A stretch of DNA of 64,000 nt, taken from NCBI GenBank assembly GCA_000231825.2, contig JH720302.1, forward strand, positions 1,412,899-1,476,898, written 5' to 3'. This stretch comes from Tetrahymena elliotti 4EA. Taxonomy: Eukaryota > Ciliophora > Oligohymenophorea > Hymenostomatida > Tetrahymenidae. The notes below the pieces were generated by a model, which saw only the letters and a list, made by a program, of their open reading frames with translations, did not search any database and was not told the DNA's origin. How positions within the stretch are numbered: the stretch's first letter is position 1; each line of letters opens with the position of its first letter. Positions 38,656-51,925 of this stretch are shown piece by piece. The position numbers were made by a program, and so were the translations under genes.

Positions 38656-40740
38656 TCCTTTATATCCTTTTCTTTTTACTTCTTTGAATTCTTCTTAATC
38701 TTTTTTATTTAATATTATTTTTACTCTTCAAATCATCACAATAATCCCTGTCAAATATTCATTAAAGAAAAATTAATGAACTTATCAATAAATTATTTAA
38801 TAAAAAAACAATCAAATAATCTAGCAAACAAGCAGTCAATCAAATAAAGAAACAAACAAACAAACAAAAAGAAACAAAAAGGAAAGAAAGAAATAGGGTG
38901 ATTTAGAATGAATAAGTGAATAAATCAAACAATAATTTTAATCAATATCAAGCAATCTCTAAAGATATAATAATACATAAGTGCATTCATTCTTTTTTGC
39001 AAATCTCTTTATATTGATATCTAAATAATTATTTATTTACATGGATCTTTCTTTCAAAATTTTCTTTCTTTCTTACTTTTTTTTTTTCTGCTTTATTTAT
39101 TTTCAGTCATTTATTCATTTATTTTTGAAAGGTATCTAGGAGAAATTTTCATTTTATTTTATTTTTTTCTAAGAATAATCAACCAAGATTTATATAATAT
39201 TTATTTTCTTTAAGTTGTTTTAAAATTTCAAATAAGGATTTAAGAAATGAAATTATATTATTTTCATTTTTAATTAAGTTTTGGTCAATTTAAATTATTT
39301 TTTTTTTCTATGAAATATAAGATTCAACTCAAGTGAATAAATAAACAAATGATAAAAACTAATACTTAGTTGACACTAATTTTTGAACATAATAGAAACA
39401 AAATATTGAATTTTAAAGTTTTCTTAAATACAAAATTAAATTTAAATAATTAATATTTAATGCATTAAAGATTATAATTCAAACTATTTTAGTAATTATT
39501 TAATACTAAATATTTTTAACAATAAGTTTTTTACCTGAACTTCTTAATTTTATCCATAGTAAATTTTTTAATTCTTAAAAAAGGCAGCATTATATAATCA
39601 ATTATTAACTTAATTATGAAAAAAACTGAATAATTTCTCAATTTAGTCTTAAGAATTTTTACTAATTTTAAAAAAATACTTTATATTTCCTTATTCGTTT
39701 CCTAAAAAAAAAAACTTTTTTAATCCCAAAAAAATTGTTGATTTTTTTCTTCTTAAATTGATTCTACTTTTAAGTTCTATTTAAGAGATAACAGATAGTT
39801 TAAAAGCAATCAAAAAAGGTAATTTTGTCAAATAAATTATTTAAATAGAAGAAAAAGATGAATATTAAGATTAAATTTAGACATTTTTTGAATGTTTTAC
39901 TCATAAAATTAAATGAAATTAGTACATTTATCAACATATTTTTTTTTATTTTAAAAATATAAACAATCCTCTCTCTCTCTCAATCACAAATTTAGTAGTG
40001 ATTTATTTTCATAAAATGTAAAATAAATTTAGTAGCCCTGCAACTATTTAATAATTTTCAATAGTTACCACTTAGAGCATAAATTTTTCAGTAAATTTGA
40101 GAATGAGTAAATTTGTTTGAAAAGTTAATTGATGAATTACATTTTTTTGTTGATGATTTACTTTTTGATTTATTTGCTTAGTTAAAAAGCTTAAATGTAA
40201 AAAAATTCACATAAATGAATTAAGAAATCTTTAAAAAGATTTGACAATCATTGTTTCCAGAAATTATTAAGCTTAAATATAATTTTAAATTCAGATATAT
40301 CATTTAAAAGAAATATCTTTTGCATATTTTTGATTTCTCTCCTTTTTTTTACAAATTAATTTTTTTGAAAAGTAACTGAACTAATGATCATACAGATCTT
40401 TTAAAAGCAATATTTTTTAAGTTTTAAAAACATTTTTTATTATTAAATTTAAGCTTAAAATCATAAGATTTGTTAAATATTTTAGGAAGTTGAAGTTGTT
40501 ATTTTTATTTAAAACAAAAAAAATAAATATTTTTATCGTTTTTAATTTGCATAATTGCTTCTTTACCAATTTATCATTGTTCTTTTCAAAAATAATTTTG
40601 GTGCTTTTTAAGAGACTTTTGTTGTTTTCTGTTAAATATTAGAAAAACTTGGCTAGAATTAAATAAATGCCAAGATACTAAAAAATATTGATTTTGAAAG
40701 CATGGAAAAAGTTATTTGTCTTGATTTAATATAATTGTAA
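38656..40740. other. Intergenic spacer
   Basis: About 2 kb AT-rich; (CAAA)n-like tract at 38850-38880 and a short CT run near 39970. No gene seen. Confidence 0.5.
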
Positions 40741-40813
40741 TCCCCTATAGTCTAGCAGGTTAGGATAGAAGGTTTTCACCCTTCAGACCCGGGTTCAAGT
40801 CCCGGTGGGGGAA
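40741..40813 (+). tRNA. tRNA-Glu (anticodon TTC)
   Basis: A 73-nt cloverleaf: TCCCCTA pairs with TGGGGGA, anticodon stem GAAGG/CCTTC encloses loop TTTTCAC, giving TTC. D and T arms are nearly identical to those of the tRNA-Glu(CTC) at 11005-11077; the differences cluster in the acceptor and anticodon arms and are mostly compensatory. It decodes GAA, the common Glu codon in this AT-rich genome. Confidence 0.96.
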
Positions 40814-40819
40814 TTTTTT
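40814..40819 (+). terminator. Pol III T-run terminator
   Basis: Six T directly after the discriminator base of the tRNA-Glu(TTC) gene. Confidence 0.8.
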
Positions 40820-42055
40820 ACTTTTAATTTTTGGAACGAAGAAAAAAATAAACATTTAAATTGATTAGTTCAATAAAATTAATTAATTAATTATCTAAAG
40901 GCAAGCAAAACTAAATTGAAGCAAAAAAAAATTAAGAGTTGATTTATTTAATCAAAAATTTAAAAAGCAAATGTTTAATTTAGAAAGGAAAGTAAGATTT
41001 TTACATTTTTATTAATTTATAAAGTTGTTCTTTTAGTTTACATTGATTTGTATATAAAAATATTTAAAAGTAAAATCTTTTAAAATATTTAAATTAAAAT
41101 ATAACCTAAATAATCAAAAAATTAAATTTAAAATGCATCAATTTTATTGAAATTTCTAATATTTAAAAAATTTAAATTAAACCTAACAAATATCTAAAAA
41201 TATTTATAATTGAATTAAATAAATTATCATTTTTAGTTTAATTCATATTTTTAATAAGAAAATAAATGATTTTATACAAAATTGATACTAACTTTTATTT
41301 CATCTAAAACTGAATTAATCTCTTGCTAACTATTTCTCTTACCATTAAACTCAAAATCAAGAGATAGAACTAATATATTTTTTTATTATCTTAAATAATT
41401 TGTTTAAATAAAAACCTTTTTTTGGTGGTAAAATAATTAAAGAGAGTAGTGTTAAAATTAAAAAAAAATAAATTTTTTTGGTATGATGAAAATCATTTAT
41501 AAAAAATGAGCATTGAGAATTTTTTAAAGTATAAATACAATAAATTGATTGGATAAAACTATATTTATTATTTACAGACAAATACATATTTTATTTCCAT
41601 AAGTTTCTAAAAGAATATCAAAGGAATATTTATTAAGTTAGAGAGAGAGTAAAATGGTTTTTATACAGATGTTAGTAATTTATTATTATTATTTTTTGTT
41701 CTATTGTTTGTTTTTATGAGTTAGGTGTTTTAAAAATAAATTTTAGGTGGAGTTTTTAAAATTAAAATTTATTTAGAAAGTTTGTGATATCTTGAGTTGA
41801 TATCTATCTATCTATAATTAATTAAATAAGTTATGTTTAGTTACTTATTATGTTATTTATATCTTTCTTGTTAAAGGTCAAAAATGCTTTGTAGAGTAAG
41901 ATGGTATTTATTTATTTTTTTAATCTTTTATAATTTAAAAGATATTTTTGGTTGGTATTTATTTATTTATTTTCTATTTTTGCTAAGATTTTAAAAACGT
42001 CATTTGAATTAAATTAGCCTGTTTGAAATGAGGTTTAATAGATTTTGCTTTTGTT
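40820..42055. other. Intergenic spacer
   Basis: AT-rich, no supportable gene; the minus-strand frame at 41357-41587 is spacer-like in composition. Confidence 0.5.
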
Positions 42056-43099
42056 TCAGTTTCCTAAGTAAATGCCAATTAGAAGCGAGATAAATGCTAT
42101 TATGATAGCTGATATTGGTTGAATTCCATTTATATTTTTTGATTTTGATCCTTGCGATTCAGAATTATTAAGCTATTCTTGCTTTTTACTTAGGAGTTTC
42201 CAGTCTTGTTCAAGTTTTTTTCTTTCTTAATTGAGCACAAATAGTTATTTGTCTTATTCATCTACTTTCATGACTAGCTTTTCATAGAGTTATTTGTAAT
42301 CTTCTTGGTAAGGGGATGTAGAACCTTATGCAGTACTGTTATTATCACTTGAATACCCATTAATTGTTGAGTATTTTGGCTTATTTACTTGAGAGTAAAA
42401 TAAATTTTAATCACCTAATTTTAAACCAGTTAATTGGCTCTGACGCTTAGAAAAACCCAAACTCATTTACATAGATTTTGTGGTTAAGGGAGAAGGAGTG
42501 GCTGATTATTTAGGAGAACCTTAACGAAAATTTTGAGGAGATAAATTGAATGATTATTGATTATTTTATTTATTGTTATTCCCTACTAATGCATTTACTT
42601 TATCTGCTGCTGTTAACTCATATTCAAATCCTTGATCATCTATCAATTCAATAGAAAAATGATTTTTCATAATATTAAATTGCATAGGATTTTTATCTAA
42701 GTATTACCAAAAATCATAAATAGATAAATATTGCTCTAATTGATAGATTTGTTTGAGCTATGGAGTGAATTCTAAATATCTAATTTCAAATAAATCTTTC
42801 TAAGTGAACAAGTTTATGTTAACTAATTTAAAGTCTATTTTTATTGAAGAACCTACCTCAACAACGCTGTAAGGATTTACAACTCGATAATTTTTAGGGC
42901 GATTTCCTCTAATTTTATATATAATCGGATTCTATGCATTATTGTTTATTAAGCTTAACTATCCTATGCCTATTTTGTTAGAAAGTGATTATTATTTAAA
43001 ATTAGATGCCCCATTAGACTATGGATTCTCTTCTAGTATCCGCAACTTGATAGATTTAGAAGAAAATTGTAAAATATCTGCTGAGTCAAACTTATTCAT
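42056..43099 (-). CDS. VAP-like protein (MSP domain, tail-anchored)
   Basis: Single exon, 347 codons plus TGA. Residues about 5-115 form a major-sperm-protein domain: after an insertion of ~20 residues comes NNNAQNPIIYKIRGNRPKNY, then VVNPYSVVEVGSSIKIDFKL, matching the beta-sandwich pattern in which a Lys/Arg-rich face binds FFAT motifs. A Ser/Gln/Asn-rich linker with SP sites (about 180-270), a coiled coil (about 270-305) and a C-terminal membrane span ending in LLIGIYLGN complete the layout. VAPs are ER tail-anchored proteins that recruit lipid-transfer and trafficking proteins to membrane contact sites. The domain order MSP, coil, tail anchor is diagnostic, although the sequence is diverged. 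The linker is longer than in animal VAPs. Confidence 0.85.
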
Positions 43100-44476
43100 A
43101 ATTTATATTGATCAAACCTATAATGGAGCTAAATAGCTATATATATATAAATGAATCTATAACCCTATTTATAACGTATTTTTTAGCTATAAAAATACTT
43201 AATTATTTGTTTTTGATGTATTAGAAGCTTTAGTTTTAATAGAAAGACTAACATAATTTTCTTTCTTACAAATTAATAGAAGAGCAATCAATTAATCAAG
43301 CTATCTATCGATCGAAAAAGAGAGGTTTTTGGATTAATATTTTTTCATAAAATTTAGATTTCCAAAATAATAGGAAGAATAAGAAAGTTCAAAACAGACT
43401 AATTTATTGATTTATTGAAAAATTGATAGCATATATATTTTAATTAAAGTTAATTACATGGCAAAATAATTCATTTAATACTAAACAAATTAAAGATTAT
43501 TAGTGAAAACATTTATGTAAAAATGACGTAAACAAATAACTAAATTAAGATATTTTGAATGAATTTATTTAATTAATTTCTTTTCATAATAAATTAAAGA
43601 GTTAAATATTTAAATTAGATTGAATGAACAATAATAAATAAATGCGGTGTGTGAGGTTATCAGAGAATAACAATATGTATTTGCTATTTAACTAATAAAT
43701 GTATATTAATTAGATCATTTTGTTAACAAAATACTTTATTTTTGAGAAATCTTAAGAATTTAGCAGATAATTATTATTTCTAATATTTCCATTCCCTTTT
43801 ACTTTGCGAAAATAAATAAATAATTAAATAAATTTTTACTTTCACTCCAAATCAATTCAATCTAAATACAGATTTAATTATTTAATCAAAAACAAAACAT
43901 TTAATTTGTAAAAGGTAATTGTGCAAAATACAAAAGCGCATATGCACTTAATAAACCCATTTTAGAGCTAAAATAGCAGCTTGCAATAAATAGATGTAAA
44001 TAGCAAATCATATAATGAAGATTAAATTGACTTATTAAGTGTAAAGAAAAATATTTCTTTAATAAATAAAAGGATTAAATATATAAAGATATATTAACGA
44101 AATTATTAACTATTTTAATAGGATTAATTGTTTTAATAAGGTATAAAATAAGTAAAATATTAAAGGAATTTCCTGTATAATTTGTTTTTAATTAATGGAA
44201 TTCTAGTTTTAACTATTTTTTATATGATTTTTAGAGGTTTTTGACACCACTTAACTGAGTTATAATTTCTTTCATAGTTGCTTATTTGTTATTATTACTT
44301 ATTATTATTATTATTATTATTATTAAAGATTGTATCTATATTGAATATTGATAGAAAGGGTGTTTTTTTTTGTTTGTTTATTTGTTTTTTTTAGAGTTAT
44401 TAGAATTGAATAAATGAAAGATAATTAGATTATTATATAGTACTTAATTTAAGTAGATTTAGCATGCAAATATTAA
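43100..44476. other. Intergenic spacer with microsatellite
   Basis: AT-rich; a (TTA)n microsatellite sits at about 44287-44326. A plus-strand standard-code frame overlapping the VAP start (42942-43136) is a shadow of that gene. Confidence 0.5.
44287..44326. repeat. (TTA)n microsatellite
   Basis: About eleven near-perfect TTA/ATT units, with one extra C near the start. It lies 150 bp from the 3' end of the next gene. Confidence 0.9.
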
Positions 44477-47197
44477 TCAGTTTTTGAGGGCCTGTATTCT
44501 AATAAGGTTGTTTCTATTTATGTTATCTTGCAAATTTAAGCTTATAACGTTTGTGTTGAAGGGCTCTTTAATCATAGATTTACTAGATTGTTAAGAGCTT
44601 GTGGACTCAGTGAAATTCTCATCATAGCCTTCTTAAAAGATATTTAAAAGTCTCTAAGGGTGTTGCATTAATTTTTTCATATATTTCATTTTTATATTGG
44701 ATATGTCTTTGTAATTTTAGAAGTATTCTTCGATTAAATCTTCCTAAAAATTAATAAATCATAAAATATTTTAAAATGTTCAATTATTTTAAAGAGAAGA
44801 AGTTGAAGTGACTTAAAAAACGAAATATTTTTTCAAGGAAATTAAACAAATAAAAAAGCAATTTATTACTTCATATTAGAGTTTTTCGAAGTTTTGAGGA
44901 ATCTTTTCTTTACTTGTGACGATTCTCAAGTGTAATTAATTTAAGGATTTTTGAATCTTGTTATTAATAGAAATAAGGATTAATTAATTAGATAAAGATT
45001 AAATGTTTATAATCAATTATTTAATTTACCTTTTATGTATATTCTTTTTAGTTTCTTTCGTCTGTGATGACGATTCTAGCAATCAAGAAGTCTTCTTTGT
45101 TTTTCTTCAATTAAGTTTTCATGAGTAAATTCTGGATGCAGTAAGTAATTTTATTCTATTAAATTTACACATAAAGATAAATATAATGCTAATTATAACA
45201 AGTTAAAGGATTGTACATATGATTTCAGGATGGCCTTGTTGTAAAATAATTCAAAAACTCTAGGAAACTGGAGGAAGAGATATAGTGGGTGTAATATCTA
45301 TTGATTTCAAGAATAAAGATTAATAATTAAAATTACAAAATAGTTTCTAATAATAAAAGTAATGTATAATAAAATAAAAAAATAGATAAATTAGTTATCA
45401 TGTTAATTAGTTTGTTTTTAGTGAAAAAGAATCAGAGCGATAAATGGTACTGAAGCTAAAAATAATATTAATAAAATTATATGTGATAAAGAATGTTGAA
45501 CATACTTTATGTCTTATTTTCTTTGATGTTAGGTAGTTAACAAGGCCTTCAGTTTCTTCGTTGAGATCTCTTTATTCCTTCAAATAATAAGGGATAAATG
45601 GTTCAATGAGAAGTGCATTGTCAATCTAAATATAGATGAAAAATAGGTTTAGGTTAAGCTTAGAGAAGGTTTTCAAGTAACTTGATAGAATTGAAAAGGA
45701 GAGAAAATATTTTCTTGGTTGGTAGAAATAATTATAGCGGATAATGTGTAAAATGGTTCAATACTTACATTATTCTCTTGAAGTTTGTAAATGTAAAAGA
45801 TAAATATGAAAGGATAAACAAATATTGAAAATACATTTATACACCTTTTTTCAATTCAAATTTCCAAAACTGCCAAATAAAATAATTATTTTACGCGCTA
45901 GCTAAATTTCTTTTTTCTTCCAAAAATGAGAATTCCAGATGACACAAGGACATAGTGGATGTTTGATGGATTCGATTAACTTGATATACAGACTACTAAG
46001 TGAAGTTATTTTCCCTATATTTGTTACAAAATTAATTAATTAGTTAAACTCTTCTTCTTACTTTAATTTTTTTTATTGGTTTTTAATTCTTAATGATTTT
46101 TTAAAAAAATCCAACAAATTTTATCATTTTTAATATAAATTTGCATGAACAATCAAAGTGGGAAAGAACAAATAGCTAGCAAACTGGGTGTCAATCAGTA
46201 TTTTAATTCACAACTCAACCACTTTGTTTATAACTTTTATTAACTTATTAATCGGAAAGCGAAAATAATCAAATCCTTTCACTCTTTATTTTTCTATTTA
46301 AATTTATGAAGTTATTGGTAAATTAGTTGGCAACAACTTCGCTTCGCTTGAACCCTCTTCTTCTTTTTTATTTTGACTTTAATCAATTTCCCATAAGGCC
46401 AACGCGAATATATTTAAATAGATAGAAAAAATTTTTTGAGTGATTTTCTTCTATGTTTAATACAAATAAAGTAGCATAAATTGATTAATTCATTATTTAG
46501 TTAGTTGTTTGATTTTTTGATAATTTGTTCGCAACTTTTTTGGTAGGTTGTGATTATTAAAAAGCAATAATTTTTTCAAATAGTAGGGAATAAAATCAAC
46601 TATAAAATTAAAAGACGACTACTATTAATTCCTTAACATTGCCTTCAGTAATTATTTTATAATTCTTACAAACAATTATCATAAATTGAATAGAAAAATA
46701 AGGATCATTTGTTGTAAATTTTTTATTTTTGATTCTCTTTTTGAAAAATTTATGAGAATTTTATTTACCTTGAGAGTATGACTAGTTTCACCAACTCTTA
46801 TCCCCTTAACAGTGCATTCTCTCAAGTGAAAATTGAAAGAATTTTTGCCTTTTATGTCTACATTCGAAAAGTCTCCTGAAAGGATACCGCCGAAGACCAT
46901 GATTTCTGCTCTGAGCTAGTCAATTGGATAAAAACTGACTTGACTCACTTTGATTTTAGGGATATTTATATTTTTGTACCAAACATACTCTCTATTGTCA
47001 TAGTTGTATTCTATGTTCAAGTTGTCGTTAAAAGATGCTTCGAATTTAGGAGTTCTATCAGTTTTTTCTGATTGATTCTCAGAGAATGGTAATCCAAGCC
47101 ATTGAAATTCAGAGGGGTTTTAGATGAGCTGGTTAAGGCTGTGGAAGTTTTTCTTAAGAAAGAGTCCAATTTTTTATTTTTAGTTCTAAAGTTACAT
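44477..47197 (-). CDS. Multi-exon protein of unknown function
   Basis: Nine exons in my model: 47197-46769, 46450-46223, 45992-45843, 45774-45769 (6 nt, tentative), 45625-45506, 45297-45217, 45155-45030, 44956-44870, 44743-44477. Total 1494 nt: 497 aa plus TGA. All junctions fall between codons, which supports the model as a whole. I recognise no domain. The N-terminal half is mixed polar/beta-like, with FGGILSGDFSNVDIKGK and FHLRECTVKGIRVGE; the C-terminal half is helical and Lys/Glu/Tyr-rich, with no signal peptide or clear membrane span. The 3' limit of exon 2 is the weakest point: its donor is read as GTGGTT, just before an in-frame TGA. The 6-nt exon is only supported by its flanking AG and GTAAGT. 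Remaining exons are confident as coding. Confidence 0.6.
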
Positions 47198-47719
47198 TGT
47201 GGAAAATACGTGTTTTAAATAGGACTAGCAAATATTTTTTCAAGGAAATCTTAAGATCAGAGTTGGAATTAAGCAAATACCTCAGAGTTATATAAATAAG
47301 AGTGTTTTTAGTTTAGAGAAAAATATTTTGTGAGAGAAGAATGTCCTGATTGATTATTCAGAATATTGTGTGTTGTTTGTTTGTTTGTTTTAATATTGTT
47401 AAAAAACAATTATGTAATTTGATTTATTGCCTTTTTTTTTTTGTTTGGGTATTTTATTATATTATAATATATTATTATTTTTTAAACACTAACATTAAAA
47501 AATTCATTTAAGCATTACTGTGCCTAACTTTATGCTCCTTACCATCCCATGTAAAAAGTAATATATTTAAAATTAATTAATGCAAAACATATTTTGATGG
47601 GTAAACAAATCATCTATTTCTTATTTGCTTGCATCCTTCTTAATCAATTTTATTTTCTCTCATCATACATACATTCATTGTTAGTTAATATTTCTTTTTA
47701 ATTTTATTCATTCACTCAC
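47198..47719. other. Intergenic spacer
   Basis: AT-rich, with (GTTT)n near 47365-47385 and an ATTAT-rich patch at 47450-47475. No gene seen. Confidence 0.5.
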
Positions 47720-48135
47720 TCACTCATTCCTTCTTGTTCTTTTTTACATAATTACAAATTACACACTCTGTGCATATAATGATTTAAATTGAAATTCCAC
47801 CCTCTCCAAATTTTCTATGACTCCCTCAAGAAATAAAAAATTCCTTAGCACATCTGTAGGTATAACAATATTTCTCATATGACCTCTACGAGTAAAATAG
47901 CTTTTAGAAAACCCAAAAGAGAGCCAGATTGAGGGGTATCCGCATATATTTTTAGCTATATTTACTATTAATTCCGCTAGTAAAAAAAGACGACATAAAA
48001 GTTGTTGCATATTTAAATTTTTTACCTGAAAAAATTAATTTATTTTTTTAATTTTTGAATGGTTATTTATCAAATAACCGCTTTTAAATAAATTTAGAAG
48101 AAGATCTCATATTTTCCACAACCATAACCTCCCAT
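47720..48135 (-). CDS. Small hypothetical protein
   Basis: Two exons, 48135-48079 and 48025-47720, joined by a 53-nt GT...AG intron, give 120 aa plus TGA; the frame agrees across the junction. A simpler alternative starts at the internal ATG at 48010. The second exon is GC-richer and more protein-like than the surrounding spacer (ICGYPSIWLSFGFSKSYF, then RRGHMRNIVIPTDVLRNF). A hydrophobic stretch near residues 25-40 may be a membrane helix. I recognise no family. The donor is GTTATT, not the usual GTAA, so the first exon is doubtful. Confidence 0.4.
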
Positions 48136-51106
48136 TTTTGAGAATCTTTTGCAAAAAACACTCATAATAATACATGCTGTCTCTAATATTTGAATGAAAT
48201 TGATTAAGAAGTTTTGAAATATTGCCTTAATACTTATTAAGATGCAGATGCAAATTTCTGATTTTGATTTCTAGCTGATATTTTTAAAGAAGTGGGGAAT
48301 GCTTGCTTTAATAATTTATTTGTATGAAAATTTTTTAATAAAATTCAATGCAATTTTATCAAATTTCCTCCCTTTCTCTAGCTCATTCACTCGTATTATT
48401 AAAATAGATAATTTTATCATCAACTAACAACCAATTTTTATTGATTCACTCTGAAAAAGAAAGAATGATGAAATTTAAATAATATCGTTTTATTTGAAAG
48501 ATTAAACAAATTAACGAATTGTTTATTCAACCCTTTTCTAAATTAAATTTTAAATATCAACTTTCGACAATTTTAAACAAAAGAAAATTACAAATTTAAT
48601 TTACTTTTCAAATCAAATCTTATTTCTCTCTCTCTATATCTCTATCTCTCTTCCTCAAGTAAAAGGATAATTTGATAGATAAAGGAATTATCCTCCTAAA
48701 AAAATATTCCAATTTTTATTAAAAAATACAAATAGGAATCATTAAACTCAACTAGCGGAAAAAGGGCAAGCAAACAAGTAAACAAATAATTAAAGGAAAT
48801 AGATGTAATTAGTAATCCCCAAATATTGAATTATTTAATTTAATCAATTTAATTTATTTTTGCTCTAGCTCTATATAAATATACATTCAAGGCATGATAC
48901 ATGAGCAAATATCTCAACAGAAGCCAATAAAATATATTATTTTCTTTGATAAAAACTTGCTAAAACTGTAAGAAATCCATAAAATCTTTTAAAATTATCA
49001 AATTTCTAATTTCTAAAAAAGGAAATAACAATAATTAAATTTAATTTTTCGAGATTTGATTATAAATAAAATTGTTTGCTGACTTTGTATTATTTTCTCT
49101 CTCTCTCCCTCCCTTTAATATACCAGTCTATTTAATGTACTACTCATTTTTTATACAGTTTTTTCAAATTAAAAAATCTAAATATACCATTTAACTTAAA
49201 TTATATCTTTTATTAATATCATTTTTATTTATTTGTTGCTTAAAAATATCATGCCGTTAAGAGACACTTCAATGAATAATAAACATCAGTCATATTTCAC
49301 CTAATTAAAATATCGTATTGCCCTTAACTTTAATGACAATTTTATAGCGAAAAGAAATTTTATAAATTATTATCTAAAATTTTATTGACCTAAAATAAAA
49401 AATCTTCAAAACCTGACAACAAATTCACATCTTTTGATTATTTTACCTCTATTTATTTTCTTACTTTGATAAATTTACGTGTATTATTTTGTAATAAAAA
49501 GTGAAGAATTTGAAAATAACTATCACCTTTTTTTTCTCTAAAAAAATACCCTCTTTCCTCTCACTCACTAAATGGAGTATAAGCGTCATAAAATTCAAAA
49601 GTAATTGCCATTAATCTCTATCCAAAAATTCGTTATTCTTCATTTTGTTCTAGAACATAACCGAGTTAATAATCTTAAACTAAAAATTCTCATAAAAAAA
49701 TAAAATAAATAAGTTCTCATTTTCTCTAAAAAACCATCTTTCAATAAAAAAAAATATTCTTAACTTTTAGCTAAAAAATAAAAATCATTTTTTTATTTAA
49801 TTTTTCACTAAAAAATAAATCATTAATCTGTACTTTTATTTCTAAAAATATTAAAATTATTTTTGTTAAAATTTATGATTAAATCTAAAAAATACTTCAT
49901 AAATTCTTTCAAAAGCATCTAAAATAAGTTTATTTTCTCAAATAATGATTTTATTCCCCTATTGAAAATATGTGTGAGATTCAAAAACTGACATTTTTGT
50001 CTATAACTCAAAACATCTAATATGACATTTTTTATTTTTAAATCATAAAACAAAATATATAATCTGAGTACTTATTTATTTCTCAGCAAATAATTTGAAT
50101 CCTAAAAATAATGATTAATATTCATATTTTTAATTGAATTTTTAAATAACCCTCAAAAAATAATTTTTTTATTTAGCATTAATTACTTAAAGAGTTAATT
50201 TATTAAGTTATGATTAAATAATCAATTTTTTCTATCTACTTTTAAATAAAAAATAATTCTTAAGTGAAATAAAAATTTGTTAGATTTTATTTACTTTAGC
50301 AAAAATATTTTCAAAAAAAAGAAAAATGAAAAATACAAAGAAAAGTGAATAAAATGATTTATTTTCAATTAATTTTGTTTGAATTTTGTAGAAATAAAAA
50401 AAATTTCAATTAATTTTTTGTCTAAAAGAATTAATTGATTGGGAAGTGAAAACAAAATCAAAAATAAATTATGATAATTAATATCTAATCTAACTATTTT
50501 ATAAAATAATTTTTAATTTAAGAATTAAATCTATGATAAATTTAACTTAGATTATCCTTCAATACCTTCAATAACACTTAAAATAATTTCTAAAAAGAAA
50601 ATACATAAATTCTTATCAATTATTAATGGTCATTAATTAATTAGATTAGCAAAATAATTAGTCATTTATTAAACGAAAACAAAATTCTTTCTTAAAATTA
50701 TTTAAAATAATATAAAAGTAAATAAAATAAATTTTTTTAAGAATAAATTTGTTTGTTTTTTATTTAGATTAGTTGCTTTCTTTTTTTATTTTTTTTTAAT
50801 GAAATTTAAAATTGAAATGATATTTTTGAGACACAAGATATTATTAATATTATTCAATAAATTAATGAAATCCTTAATTTATTTATTTACAGACAAGAAT
50901 AATTATAATATTAATAATAATAAATACCTAGGTTTAGTAGTTAATTTGCAATAATTTAGTTTTTATATCAAATATTACTATTATTTCATTTTTTTTAATT
51001 AGTTATACATACAAAATCAACTAATTATATAATCCACTTGCTAGCTAACTAACTAACTAATTCATATATTTTAAGCTGATTTTATATTTATGAAAAGTTT
51101 ATTATC
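48136..51106. other. Large AT-rich spacer
   Basis: About 3 kb with no supportable gene. Two CT microsatellites: about 48626-48652 and 49095-49113. Confidence 0.5.
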
Positions 51107-51925
51107 TCATGGGAGTTCAATATTGTCACGAATCTACTCTAATTTTGCTATTTTTTGCATGAATAATTTTAATTCAACAACATTTTTCTTGTGTTCTTTG
51201 TCTAAAAAATTCAAGATATCTTTGTAATACTTTAGTACTTAGGTACGATATTTATTTTCTAATTCTAATGTTCTCTTTAATTGGTCTAAATTATTGTTGA
51301 TTTCTTCATTGATGATCTATGGAGAGACATTTTCAGAAGAGTTTCCCATAGCTTACTATTGGACTACATCATAGTTTTATTATAACTTTTAATTGTTCTC
51401 TTTAACCTTTTCTTTGAATTTCTTTAAGTCTCTGATGTTTTATGCAAAATTAACTAACTCGTTTGGAGGATTAGGCAAGTTTTCAGGCAATTCAGCTTTT
51501 AACATATCATCTACAGCCTAGTCTTCTATTCCTAAATTCATTGTCAAACGAAAGATTTTTTGCTTATCAAAAATTTTGTGGTCAATCCACAATTTTGTCA
51601 ACTTTAAAATTTCTTTCTTCAATTTATTATGCTCAGTGTCTTTAATACCCATTACATTTTATAAGATTACATTGTAGAATCCTTCTTTGAACTTTTCATT
51701 ATCAGAGCGATAAAGAAGCTCATGCAAAATGAAGAAAAGCCCAATTCTATCTTTCTCAACTCCTCTCTTCTCCAAGAAAACCTAGTCCCATAATTTTGTA
51801 AAATCCTCTCTATAATCTTCACTACAATATTACAATAAAGTTGTGCTTGAGTCCTTGATTGAATTGATAGTCAAGTTCACAGATTTTAAAACCTCATACA
51901 CTTTGCTTTTCTGATCCGAATTCAT
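51107..51925 (-). CDS. CID-domain protein (RPRD1/Rtt103-like)
   Basis: Single exon, 272 codons plus TGA. The first ~135 residues read as an RPR/CID domain, an eight-helix right-handed superhelix that binds the phosphorylated C-terminal repeat of RNA polymerase II: INSIKDSSTTLLQYC at the start, DRIGLFFILHELLYRSDN in the middle (the equivalent of the usual LLYLxNDVL) and KLTKLWIDHKIFDKQKI at the end (usual WxxRxxF). A Pro-containing linker and a C-terminal coiled coil (about 165-265) follow, the same order as in RPRD1/CREPT and Rtt103, which act in transcription termination and CTD dephosphorylation. Length and order match that subfamily better than Pcf11 or Nrd1, which carry other domains. The assignment is by motif recognition, not alignment. 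Confidence 0.78.

Noticed and set aside
41357..41587. Minus-strand frame of 76 codons
   Set aside because: Composition of translated spacer (Ile, Phe, Lys, Tyr, Ser) and no homology seen.
42942..43136. Plus-strand frame of 64 codons
   Set aside because: Antisense shadow of the VAP-like gene start.
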